This document shows positions 33,455-42,773 of a stretch of DNA of 64,000 nucleotides, in pieces (position 1 is the stretch's first letter; every line of letters starts with the position of its first letter). The notes under the pieces are model-generated. The model did not search any database, was not told where the DNA came from, and saw only the letters and a list, made by a program, of their open reading frames with translations. The DNA lies in assembly GCA_965644315.1 (NCBI GenBank), contig CBFFRQ010000068.1, forward strand, positions 1,178,001-1,242,000, read 5' to 3'. This stretch comes from Caecitellus pseudoparvulus (Eukaryota; Bigyra: Bicosoecida). The translations under genes were made by a program, and so were the position numbers.

Positions 33455-34269
33455 TCACCTGCGCGAGCGCTTTCTCGCCCGCTGCGCTGCTGCAGCAGCA
33501 GGGGCGTCCACAGGAGCGACGCTCGCCGTGAACTGCGGCGCAGGTCGGCCAGCAGACTTGTTCAAGCGCTTCCTGCGCAATGCTTGGCCCGCTGGCGCCC
33601 GCGCGTGCCTCTCCCCGCTGTACAGAGTCTGTGCCAGAAACGCCATGGCGCTGCTGCGAGTGTCTGCGGCAGCGGCACCGGCCGTGGAGTCCCCGTCGAA
33701 GACCAGGCGCTGCCCGGCTGCCTGCACCGCCGCGCCACCCGTGGCCACGACAGTCACGCCGCCGTCAGCCTCCTTGGCCGTGGCAGGCGCCGAGGCGGCG
33801 GTGGACACCACTCCCACGGGAACGACAGAGGCCTTGGCTGCAGCGGCTTGCGCCTGTGTCGCTTCCTCTGCTTCCCTGCATGCGCCAAAGGATCAGAGTG
33901 TGAGAAAGGGCCTTGCGGCGTGCAGGTTCTCGGAGCCACTCACGCTTGCCGCAAATCCTCCTCAGCCGCCTCCAACAACTCAAGGGGCAAGGCATCGGAG
34001 ACAGCAACCTTCTGCACAGGTGACACAGGTGCTGTCTCTTTCGCAGGCTCTGCACGGCTCCGTTTGCGCTGCCTGCACGGTCGGGAAGGGAAAGCATTGC
34101 TCGTGTGCGCCTGCGGAACTAGAACGGCAGACGCCGCACGCGAGAATGCGCACTTCTGGCTTTTTTTGCTCGCTGCTCGCTCGGCCCCACGCTGCGTCAC
34201 AGCTGCTGCATGTGCGGATGTGAAAGAGACCTCCTGGGGAGCCTCATTGTCGCTGTCGCTGTCGCTCAT
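33455..34269 (-). CDS. UTP16/BUD21-like nucleolar protein (tentative)
   Basis: 248 residues from exons 34269-33944 and 33875-33455. The intron is 68 bp (GTGAGT..ATGCAG) and phase 2 agrees. The N-terminus MSDSDSDNEAPQEVSF resembles the acidic DEAPE.VSF opening of the small-subunit processome protein Utp16/Bud21. A basic middle (RKRSRAE) and a helical LLEAAEEDLRQAEAEE follow. The Ala-rich linker ends in FLAQTLYSGERHARAPAGQALRRKRLNKSAG and a terminal KRSRR. The composition (acidic head, Lys/Arg clusters, helix) suits a nucleolar ribosome-biogenesis factor. The assignment rests on one short motif and general character, so treat the name as a hypothesis. Confidence 0.5.
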
Positions 34270-34429
34270 GACGGTGGAGCTTGCCAACTCAATTACCGCA
34301 GGTGCGAAAGCACGCCGGAAGCGCAGCAGACCTGGAGCTGCATGTACTGCAGGTACCGTTCGTGGGGTGGGACATGCCGATTTTACGGTTTTGGATTTCT
34401 GGGTGGCCCAACTCTGCGACAGCTCCATG

Positions 34430-36168
34430 TCAAGCTGACTCTTGGGTGGTTGCCTCGTCCGCCTTCGCCTCCTCCCCTGCCGCGGCAGCGACATCCACGT
34501 CCTCCTCACCCTCCTCGCCCTCCTCACCCTCCTCGCCCTCCTCCCCGCCTGCACTCTCTGCCCAGGCCTCTACGAGGGGGCACTCCCACGTGCCCCACAC
34601 GTCAGGCCCCAACTTGACCTCCTCCGGCGTCAGGCAGGCATCTCGCAGAAGCTTCTCAATGGCAGCTTGCTTCAAGCCGATGCCGATGAACACCACCTCG
34701 GAAAGCCTGTCCCCCCACTCGGAGTCCCACGTCTCTCGCTCCTTCTGCAACTGTGCCAGCGCCTCCTCGTCCAGGGCCTCTTCCTGCTCTGGCCCCCACG
34801 TGCAAGCCCACGTCTGCGTGGGGTGCAGGGAGAACTGCCGCCCAGCATGAGCCCACTCCACCACGGCATCGTGGGCAGAGGAGAGCCAGACGCTGCCCTT
34901 GGACCTCAGCAGCTTCCCGAAGTCTGCGGCGTCATCTACTGCAGCCGCCTTTCCTTCCGCCTCCGCCTCCGCGTCACCCTCGCCAAAGAGAGTCTGCAAC
35001 GCGTCATGCAGGCGCTGGGGGTGGAAGGGGGCGTCTGCCTCCCGGAAAACAAAGGAACTGACGCCATACTCCTCCGTCTCTGGCACTTGCGTGCCACTGC
35101 GCGGTGGGCGGGGGGAGGCGCGTGCAACACGGATACGAGGCGGCAGCAGGCAGATGGGCGCAGCACGCACCGCAGTTCCTGCAGCCAGCCAGGGCTTGTT
35201 GCAGCCGTTTCAAAGTCAAAAAGACCTGTGTTCAAAACGCTCTTGAGGGGCACCTTCGAGTGCTGTGTGTGCTGGATCTTGGCTCGGGGGTTCAGTTTGC
35301 GGACGAGGCGCTCAATGCCACCCAGGTCCGCCGTGCTGACCAGGTCAGTTTTGTTCAGCAGGATGACATCCGCAAACTCCACTTGGTCCACGAGCAAGTC
35401 CACGATCGTGCGCTCGTCAGCGGGCGTGGCAGCGCCTTGCTCGGGGCGGTCTGCCAGCTTGTCCAGGCTGTCGAAGTCTTCGAAGAACCGTGCGGAGTCC
35501 ACGACGGTGACCATGGTGTCCAGGCGGGCCACATCGCCCAGCATCTCCCCTGTCTCCAGGTCTCCAAACGTGAACGTCTCGGCCACTGGCAGCGGCTCGC
35601 TGATGCCGGTGCTCTCGATGACGATGTAGTCCACGCCGCCGCCCTTGGCGAGGGAGGACACCTCGCGCAGCAAGTCTTCTCGCAGCGTGCAGCAAATGCA
35701 GCCGTTCTGCATGGCCACCAGCTGCTCGTGGGCTTGGCGCAGCATGCTGCGAGGCCCCACAGCGGCGGCGTCCACGTTGAGCTGCGGACGGGCGCTTGGG
35801 CGGCGGGTGGCGCGCCGAATGGACCGGGAGGGCGGGTCTCGAAAAAGCCAAGCAACAGCACGTACCTCGCTCATGTCGTTCACAATGACAGCCACCCGCA
35901 AGCCTTCTTTGTTCGTGAGGATGTGCTGCGGGAGGGCACAGAGTCATGTGGGGTCAGTGGCACACGCCGCAGGATGCCTCGAACCTGGGCAGCACGTGCT
36001 CACCTTCAGCAAGGTTGTCTTGCCACTGCCCAGGAAGCCGCTGAGCACTGTCACCGGCACTTTCTGGCTTGAGACGGCTTCTTGGGTGGCCTTGCTGACC
36101 TTCGTGCGAGGCTCAGGGGCACTTGCGGCACCAGCCGTGCCTTCATCGCGGGGGGACTTGCTGGCCAT
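34430..36168 (-). CDS. CobW/COG0523 GTPase metallochaperone, YciC/NHase-activator type
   Basis: G3E-family GTPase that loads metal (zinc in characterised relatives) into target proteins. Exons: 36168-36004, 35925-35866, 35781-35171, 35096-34430. Introns are 78, 84 and 74 bp, with phases 0, 0 and 2 all matching. It encodes 500 residues. Walker A is GFLGSGKTTLLK (residues about 44-55). Other motifs are VIVND, the metal site GCICC followed by TLREDLL near 102, ESTGISEP, and NKTD. After the GTPase core comes the CobW C-terminal domain, with FREADAPFHPQRL, GSVWLSS, WAHAGRQ and GDRLSEVVFIG. These mark the YciC-like branch rather than the ZNG1/CBWD branch. The last 40 residues are a run of EEGEEGEE that could bind metal. 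The 60 bp exon 2 is the smallest internal coding exon here apart from short ones in LTO1 and the acidic-protein gene. Confidence 0.88.
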
Positions 36169-36805
36169 GTCGCACAAGTCTGCGGGGTTCAAGTGGCAAA
36201 GGGTGTGCAGAGGGCGCCCACCTCCAGCATGCTGCGCCAGCCCGCAGCTGCCTGACACGGCATGGGATGCTCCGGCTTGGCCAGCAACACCAGCACCGGT
36301 GGGGCTGGCAAAGACGCCCAAGGCAGCGGGGGCGGAGCGGCCGGCGTCTTGTGGCGAAGGCCACCCACGAGGAAACAAGCACCAGCGAAGGCATTGCGGC
36401 ACACTCAGCCGATCAGATGCAGGCGTGAGGCAGGAACTGACTGCCACGTTGTGCACGCGTTCCGCCACGCCTGCACTCATGCCATTACACACCTGCGGAC
36501 CACCAGAGCGCGGAGATTTTTGCGGGGAATTTTTGAAGGTCCCGGGGAACTGGAAAAGGGTGCAAGCAAGTCAAAGAGGCAAAAGCGCGGGTGGAAAGTG
36601 AAATGAAAGCGCCTTTGCCCAGCCCTGCGCTCCGGCCTTCTGGCGCTGGCAGGAAACGCTGCCTCGCTCAAGCAGGCGCATTCCCGACGGGCCACGCCGC
36701 AGCCACGGAGCTTGAACGCTCGCCAAGCAGAGTGAGCCAGGGGAAAATGCTGCAACTTTGCGTCTTCCGAAAGCTGGTTGACTCGCATGAAGCGCTCCCT
36801 GACTT
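36169..36805. other. Intergenic, no gene seen
   Basis: 637 bp between the CobW-type gene and the sulfotransferase gene, both on the minus strand. No frame looks coding and no RNA gene was found. It should contain the CobW promoter and the sulfotransferase 3' UTR. Confidence 0.4.
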
Positions 36806-39064
36806 TCATGCAGCAGCACAATCGCCCCACTGCAGTGCAGCAGCGATGTCTGGCTCTGTGTACGCCGCCTGGCCTCGCAGACTTGGGCCCCCAAGCAGAG
36901 TGGCCAGATACGCAGGTCGATGGCGCAGCTCGCCCGGCCGCATGAAGGCAGAGTCCCAGTGAGTGCGGTTCCAACGGGAGTGCAGTGCTCGCAAGTTGCC
37001 CCAGCTCGCCGCAGCGCCAGACTCGCCTCCTGACGCCTGCAGCGCGATGGAAGGGGACAGCGGCCCCAGCGGCACGTGCGCGCAGCCCTGGCGGCGCAGG
37101 ACGTTGATCAGACATGCAGCAGCGCCGTTCGTGCCTTGGCGCCACAGTTTGCCCTGTTCGCGGGGCGTCAAGCCACAGCGCCTTCGCACCTCCGCCAGGC
37201 AGGCTTCGGCAGCTCCGCGTGCGTCTGTGCCGTCCAGCACATCCATCAGCTGGGCGTGCTGGCGAATGAAGGGGGCAAACCTCCTCAGCAGACGACGCTC
37301 TGTGGCTTTCGGCATTGCGTACGCCGCACGACTAGGCCTCGCCACGACGTCTGGGCCCGCCATAAGCCCACCTTCCATTGCGCTGTTTTTGAAGAATGGG
37401 TGCCCTTTCTCGCAGCCATGCTGCTCCAGTGGTGCACACAGCCACGATGAGATGCCTGTGAGCACGGCCTTGACGTCGCGGAAGTACTCCGTGGCTTGCA
37501 CGGGCAGAATGTCAGCCGCTGGCACCGAAGCGAGCAGTCGCAGGTGCTGTGCGGCGTACAGTCCACGCACGAGCATCGTCCCCCCCCATGCCACATTGCT
37601 GAAGTTGGGCACCTTGTACTCTGTCAGCATCATAGAACGCCACACGGTGTTCACCTGGCTCAGGGAGAGACGCAAGCGGGCTGCAGGGGCGGCGAGCTGG
37701 CCGTCCGTGTCCCCTGCGACAGCCTGAGCCCACAGCCAGGCCGCTTGCACGAGGGAGGGGGGGGCGTCTGGGGGTGCCGCCGGTGGCATGTGCCAGCTTC
37801 TTGCCTTTGGGCCCGGAGAGGAGCTGCTGGGCGTCAAGGCCACCTCCTCCACGACCCACAGCCCTGCGGCTAGTGCAACGCGCAAGACTGACTTGCACCG
37901 CACGCTACTCACATTGCCGTCCACACTTGGCGCGACGCAAGCGTTGTCTGGCCACTCCGCTGAGGCCCGTGCAACAGCAGGAAGCACTGCTTCCAGCATG
38001 CCTTGCAGCGCGGCTATGCTCGTTGAGGTGGCCCGGCTCAACCGTTCGCCCCACCTGTCCAGAATGCGCTCCTCCTTCCTGACCTCCTGCTCAAACCCCG
38101 CACTGGACACGGGGACACGCCGGTCCCCAGAGTTTGTGCTGCGTGCATGAAAGTAGTGGGACCAGGCACGGTCCACTGGGTGCCTGTACTGGTACAGCAC
38201 GCGTCCCGCAGGGGCGAACCCACGCAGGAAGTCCATCCCTTCCGCCAGAGGCAGCAGCTTAGGGGAAGCGTCGTACAGGACCTTCCAGCCAGACAGCCAT
38301 GGCTGCTGCTCGTGCCTGGTCCAGAGGGCGTCTGTGTCAGGATCTCCTCCCGCTGGTTGTGGCGGGGTGGTGTGGAATGCAGGCAAGGCTCGCCACAATC
38401 CGGGCACCTGTTGCAGCGGACGTGGGCTGCGCTTGGCGCACTCAAACTGCCCCCCCTGGAAGAAGCGCTGGTAGTGCCACGCGGATGAACCTTGCTTGTA
38501 CGTGCTGTCGGCATAGCGAGCGCCTTGAAGGGGTTGCGCTGCTGCCGCCTTCCTGTGTTGTGAGGGAGGTGGCGGGCAGAGCAGATCGCCTGTCGTGGCG
38601 TTGTACAGACGATCCCCTCCTGGGCAGTTCGACATGGAAGCCTTGCAGACCTGCTCAAACCAGTGGCTCTCTTTGAGAGTATCATGGTCCACCCAGGATC
38701 CAGCTTGAAGGCGAGCGTGCAGATCAGTCGTCCCAGACTTCATCACGCCAACCACTTGAAATGCCGGAGCGCTGGGCAGCGCCGCGCGGCGCTGCCCACA
38801 ACCCCTGGCAGCGATGCGGGCGCTGAGGACTTCAGTAGTTCCACCAGATGCTACTTGCTCCAACAGTAGCAGCGTCATTGCTTCTGCAGCCAGCGTGGTC
38901 GGAGCATGCCTTAGCGTAGCTTGAGGCTGCTCGGCCAGGCCTTCGTGCCAGCCGACTCCAGCAGCAGGAGAACTGTTGACCCACAACACAGCCAGCCCTG
39001 CTGCAATCACCAGAGCAGCAGTGACAAGGTTGGGGTTCACGATGGTCCTCTGCCTCAGCGCCAT
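36806..39064 (-). CDS. Type II membrane sulfotransferase
   Basis: A single-exon gene of 752 residues, transferring sulfate from PAPS, probably to a glycan in the Golgi lumen. The ATG at 39064 gives MALRQR; the codon at 39082 is GTG. A signal anchor (LVTAALVIAAGLAVLW, residues about 12-28) implies type II topology. The PAPS 5'-phosphosulfate loop is FQVVGVMKSGTTDLHARL near residue 110. The 3'-phosphate-binding element is VLYQYRHPVDRAWSHYFHAR near 293, close to the R.PV.RA.SHY pattern of heparan and chondroitin sulfotransferases. The catalytic domain is interrupted by long Pro/Ala/Ser-rich insertions, which explain the unusual length (most relatives are 300-450 residues). Several Cys in the C-terminal part could form disulfides. 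Acceptor unknown. Confidence 0.8.
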   Translation of the reverse strand: MALRQRTIVNPNLVTAALVIAAGLAVLWVNSSPAAGVGWHEGLAEQPQATLRHAPTTLAAEAMTLLLLEQVASGGTTEVLSARIAARGCGQRRAALPSAPAFQVVGVMKSGTTDLHARLQAGSWVDHDTLKESHWFEQVCKASMSNCPGGDRLYNATTGDLLCPPPPSQHRKAAAAQPLQGARYADSTYKQGSSAWHYQRFFQGGQFECAKRSPRPLQQVPGLWRALPAFHTTPPQPAGGDPDTDALWTRHEQQPWLSGWKVLYDASPKLLPLAEGMDFLRGFAPAGRVLYQYRHPVDRAWSHYFHARSTNSGDRRVPVSSAGFEQEVRKEERILDRWGERLSRATSTSIAALQGMLEAVLPAVARASAEWPDNACVAPSVDGNVSSVRCKSVLRVALAAGLWVVEEVALTPSSSSPGPKARSWHMPPAAPPDAPPSLVQAAWLWAQAVAGDTDGQLAAPAARLRLSLSQVNTVWRSMMLTEYKVPNFSNVAWGGTMLVRGLYAAQHLRLLASVPAADILPVQATEYFRDVKAVLTGISSWLCAPLEQHGCEKGHPFFKNSAMEGGLMAGPDVVARPSRAAYAMPKATERRLLRRFAPFIRQHAQLMDVLDGTDARGAAEACLAEVRRRCGLTPREQGKLWRQGTNGAAACLINVLRRQGCAHVPLGPLSPSIALQASGGESGAAASWGNLRALHSRWNRTHWDSAFMRPGELRHRPAYLATLLGGPSLRGQAAYTEPDIAAALQWGDCAAA

Positions 39065-39484
39065 GCTCCCGTGCGACAGCACAGCCCATGCGGGAGGCGA
39101 TACAGGGTGCGGAAACTGCTTTGACCACGCAGTGGCGACTGGTGAGTGGTAGAGTCCTCTGCGCTCCTTCCGACTGTGGCGCCGTGGCGAGATTCTGTAG
39201 CTGAGTGTGGGGAAGCCTCGCCGTTTGGACTGGGAATACTATGCATGTTTAGTTTTTTTCTCAAGGTAAGGAAAGTTTTCAACGGGCAACAATCCTTTCC
39301 CCCCCTCGCGAACTGGGCGGAGCACGGACTCATTGCTCGGAGTGGGTACCTACTTATCACACACAAAGTCATTTTCAATATTTCAATGTTTTGCTTCCAA
39401 CGCAGTGTTATTCTTTTGCCTGGAAGTTGACTGCACTGTCGCGCTGTCAAGCAAGACGAGCAGATACCCGCACCTCAACACGCC
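39065..39484. promoter_or_regulatory. Divergent intergenic region, sulfotransferase / SDR
   Basis: 420 bp between outward-facing starts. It is more AT-rich than its surroundings around 39250-39420 (runs such as TTTTTTCTCAAGG and TTTTCAATATTTC), as expected of a promoter. No defined factor-binding site is claimed. Confidence 0.4.
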
Positions 39485-40363
39485 ATGGCCGCAACCACGT
39501 CCACGCCTCAGCCACTGACGGCCTTGCCCAGTCCTGAGCAGCTGAAAGGGCAAGTGTTTGTCATCCTGGGTGGCTCTGCTGGGATGGGCAAGGCGGTAGC
39601 CCGCAGCGCCCTGGCACGGGGAGCAGACGTTGTCTTGGTCTCTCGCACGGAATCCAAGCTTGCAGCAGCAAAGGATGAGTTGGTGTCCCAGGGTGCTGAT
39701 GAGGCGCGGATTTCAACTGCCGCTGTGGACGGCAGCGACGAAGAGGCCATGAAAACCCTCTTCGCTGGGTATGAAAAGGGATCCATCCATCACCTGGTCG
39801 CAACTGTGAGTTCTTGGTCCCTGGCGAAGGACACACACAGCGCGTGCATGAAGTAATTGCACCCTCCCCCGCCTACGCACATGCAGGCTGGCGCTTCAAG
39901 TGGAGGTGGCAAGTTTCTCGATCACTCATTTGAGCACGTTCAGGCCCAGCTAGATGCCAAAGTGAAGGTCCAGTGGCTGGCCGCGCGGTACGCTGCCCCA
40001 GTGCTCGCACAAGGGGGCAGCATCACCTTCTTCACCGGCGGTCTTTCCATTCGGCCAGGGACAGGCTCCTCCCTCCTGGCCATGGCAAACGCATCTCTGG
40101 AAGCCTTGACCAAGGCGCTGGCCAACGAGCTCGGGCCAGCCCTGCGCGTCAACGCAGTTTCCCCCGGCCTCACACGCACACAGGCTTTTGATGGCATGCC
40201 AGAGGCAGCCCGTGAGGGTATGTTTGCTCATGTTGCCGCGTCCGGTCTGACGGGAAGGGCTGGGGACCCCTTGGACATGGGCGAAGCGGCACTTGCTCTG
40301 GCAGCGAACGGCTTCATCACAGGGGCAGTGCTTCGTGTGGACGGAGGTCACACGGTACAGTAA
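39485..40363 (+). CDS. Atypical short-chain dehydrogenase/reductase lacking YxxxK
   Basis: 265 residues from exons 39485-39805 and 39887-40363 (81 bp intron, GTGAGT..ATGCAG, phase 0). The Rossmann nucleotide motif is present as ILGGSAGMGKAVARSAL, then VVLVSRTESKL with Arg suggesting NADP preference. The structural end is also normal: LRVNAVSPGLTRT, LALAANGFITGAVLRVDGGHTV. The catalytic region is not. Where Ser-Tyr-x3-Lys should be, the chain reads SITFFTGGLSIRPGTGSSLLAMANASLEALTKAL, so neither Tyr nor Lys is at the expected spacing. Such catalytically altered members occur among SDR families (for example the Lin1944-like group). It may bind a nucleotide without classical dehydrogenase activity. 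No targeting peptide is obvious. Confidence 0.85.
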
Positions 40364-41016
40364 TCGCACAGGAGGCGAGGTGAAGGCCCAAAAGTGAGTG
40401 GGAGGGACTGCCGTCGGAGGAGGTGTTTTGCCACCCTGCTGGAGACAGTCCACTGTGCCACACACAGCGGCTGCTGTGCAAAACTGAAGACCGCGGCATC
40501 TGCAAGTGCAGGAACAAGCTCGCCTTCTCGAAGCACCTGACGATATCCCTGGGCCTTCGCATTTCATGTCGACATGGTAAGGGGTCTTCCTGTGTGACCG
40601 GGAGGAGGCACACATGTGCCGGATCGCTGGCTGGCGCATACATTCCTGCCTCTCAAAGGCAAGGCATTTTCCCGTCACAACCGACGACGGAGGAGTACCA
40701 GCTTTGTCGCCTTATCATGTCCCGTTCTTGTGCACCTGGTCCTCAGTAGCCGAGTGCTGCGGCGTGAGGCGGCATGCACCAGGTTGGCGTGTTGGCCGCA
40801 CTTCGGGCTACCCTCTGTCTCTGGCTTTCATCATATTGACATGGCTTGCCATGGCTGTCAACGGAACACCATAATTACTCATTGCTGTTGTGTCATTGTA
40901 TCGTGCAAGAGTATGACTCTCCTGTTTACAAGACGCAAGGCACTTTCGCCCACTGCCTTCGCAAGCACTGGATCACTTGCAACAAGCCTTAGATAGCAAT
41001 TTTCTGTGGATTCTAT
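40364..41016. other. Intergenic, no gene seen
   Basis: 653 bp between the SDR gene and the first 5S gene. It is AT-richer toward its right end. No long reading frame with protein-like character and no tRNA was recognised. Confidence 0.4.
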
Positions 41017-41134
41017 CAGCAGCGGTCACATCGCCCAGGATATGCCCGGATCCATTCCGCACCCGGAAGCCAAGCTGGGCCGAGCTCGGTTAGTACTGTG
41101 GTAGGGGACTACACGGGAATCCCGAGTACTGCTG
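41017..41134 (+). rRNA. 5S rRNA: 5S ribosomal RNA, copy 1
   Basis: 118 nt. The termini CAGCAG and CTGCTG pair to form helix I. Internal landmarks include CCCGGAAGCCAAGCTGGGC, and then CTCGGTTAGTACTGTGGTAGGGGACTACACGGGAATCCCGAGTACTGCTG-type helix IV/V sequence, covering the internal control region used by TFIIIA. A T6 run follows 4 bases after the end. It is identical to copy 2 over the whole transcribed region as far as read. Confidence 0.92.
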
Positions 41135-41138
41135 ATTC

Positions 41139-41144
41139 TTTTTT
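41139..41144 (+). terminator. Pol III terminator of 5S copy 1
   Basis: Six T residues just downstream of the mature 3' end, the standard RNA polymerase III stop. Confidence 0.85.
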
Positions 41145-41145
41145 C

Positions 41146-41500
41146 GCCAACGCTCGCCGCCCCACCCCGCCACAACCACCACCACACCGCCACCCAACAC
41201 ACACAGCATCCTTCCCACCTCACCTCCACCACCATTCTACACTCCAACTCTCCACATGCCGTGGCCCGCCCGCCTGTCAGCCGCCTGCGCCCATGTGGCT
41301 GCACACGCCGAACACGCTGCAGCCACATGGGCACGGCACGTCATGGCAGGGGTGGCCCACCATGCGGGTGTGGCAGGCAGTGGGCCAGGCCATGGGTGGA
41401 GGTGTGGTGCGGCGACGTGGGCCGGTGCAGCGCCCACTGCACTGCTGGGGGCCTGCCGTCTGCTCTGCGGCCTCAAGGTGTGTGGCGGGTGGCTCGCCCC
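41146..41500. other. 5S spacer
   Basis: 355 bp between the two 5S copies. The left part is C/A-rich with imperfect CCACC/CACAC runs, and the right part is G/C-rich. No gene or duplicate of the flanks was found, so only the 5S unit itself is repeated. Confidence 0.5.
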
Positions 41501-41618
41501 CAGCAGCGGTCACATCGCCCAGGATATGCCCGGATCCATTCCGCACCCGGAAGCCAAGCTGGGCCGAGCTCGGTTAGTACTGTGGTAGGGGACTACACGG
41601 GAATCCCGAGTACTGCTG
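41501..41618 (+). rRNA. 5S rRNA: 5S ribosomal RNA, copy 2
   Basis: Same 118-nt sequence as copy 1, displaced by 484 bp and on the same strand. Identity ends just after the T-run (41628), showing that only the gene and its terminator are shared. Confidence 0.92.
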
Positions 41619-41622
41619 ATTC

Positions 41623-41628
41623 TTTTTT
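41623..41628 (+). terminator. Pol III terminator of 5S copy 2
   Basis: T6 run at the same offset as in copy 1. Confidence 0.85.
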
Positions 41629-41863
41629 CACCCGTCCTCAGCTCAGTCACCCCATGCCTGATGGAGTCGAGCGGCATGAGCCTGACGGGGGTGCAATTGC
41701 AAGAAAGGGTCGTGAGGTGGCTTTTCGGCCGCTCAATTCAGTCACGTCCACAAGACTGCCACCCTGCCAACTCCTTGGAGTGCGTGCGTGAAGCTATCAA
41801 GCTTGACCTGCCAGCTTGACAGGAGAGATCTTGTCACGTGCGAACCCCACCCAGCTTTCAGGA

Positions 41864-42762
41864 ATGGGGATCAAAGGGCCCTTCATCGGGCTGCTGATCG
41901 TCTCTATCGGGGTGGTCATTCCCATCGCCTGCGTGCTGGGTGTTCTCCCTGCGCGGCTGCGTGCCCACGATGCCAACATTGTCGAAACCGGTGCGGATTT
42001 TGCCTGTCCGACTTGAGGTTGTGTGTGGTTTTAAGGCACCGAATGCGGTTTCCGCCCGCAGATGCCCTTGTAACCAACTTTACAGCATCCCAGTTTACAT
42101 GCTGCGTCGAGGAGAACTGCGCGTGTGCTGTGAGTCTGGGACGCGCCGTCGGGGCTGCGCACCGCCTCGCAGCCACCAGTGGTGCTAGCCTGCCGCAGGC
42201 CGAAGACCCCAGCTCGGCAGACAACTTGAGAACGTGTGAAAACCGCACCCAGACCCTTGAATCTGGGAGGTGCACCAACGGCATCGTTCAATCAGCTTGC
42301 TGCGTGCAAGAGCATTGCACGTGCGTGCGGCTGCGTCAGCTGGACGAGGTGGACGAGGAAGCAGTGGAGGAGGAAAGGCGCATGTCCGTCACTGACGACT
42401 GTACGGAGCGGTGCTCCTGCGTGGAGCGTGTGCCGCAAGTTTGTGATGCCGTGTGTGGGCGCTGCAGCCGCATCAGTGTCGATGCAACACTCGTGTACAA
42501 CAGCGTGCCAGTCATTCTGCAGCCAGTGGGAAGCCGTTTGTGCGGTGGGAGCAACTTTGAGAGCTGTGTGGCACGCCTGGAGGAGAGGTACTCTGAGGGG
42601 TATGAATTCCCCGTGTTCTTCATGAAGTCAAATCCTGACGCGGTCTTCTACACACGGGAGCCTCTGGAAGTCAACAGGGACCTGCCTGGTGGTCTCATCA
42701 CTGGCATCGTCTTCACAACCCTTGCCAGCCTCGGGGCCTGTGCAGCTTTCCTGGCCGATTGA
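41864..42762 (+). CDS. Cys-rich two-TM membrane protein, unknown function
   Basis: About 252 residues from exons 41864-41990, 42062-42129 and 42199-42762. Introns are 71 bp (GTGCGG..CGCAG) and 69 bp (GTGAGT..CGCAG), with phases 1 and 0. The second intron is a multiple of 3 without a stop, so it could also be retained as 23 extra residues. The ATG at 41864 gives MGIKGPFIG and an N-terminal helix (LLIVSIGVVIPIACVLGVL). The lumenal/extracellular part has paired motifs FTCCVEENCACA and SACCVQEHCTCV, then ERCSCVER.PQVCDAVCGRC. An acidic segment and a C-terminal helix (GLITGIVFTTLASLGACAAF) follow. The repeated CC-x4-C-x-C pattern suggests a disulfide-rich repeat domain. Not matched to a known family. 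It lies 12 bp from the helicase stop, tail-to-tail. Confidence 0.65.
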
Positions 42763-42773
42763 AAGGACCACTT

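Noticed and set aside
41146-41500. Coding frames across the 5S spacer
   Set aside because: They run through or next to the 5S genes and have low-complexity Pro/His-rich translations.
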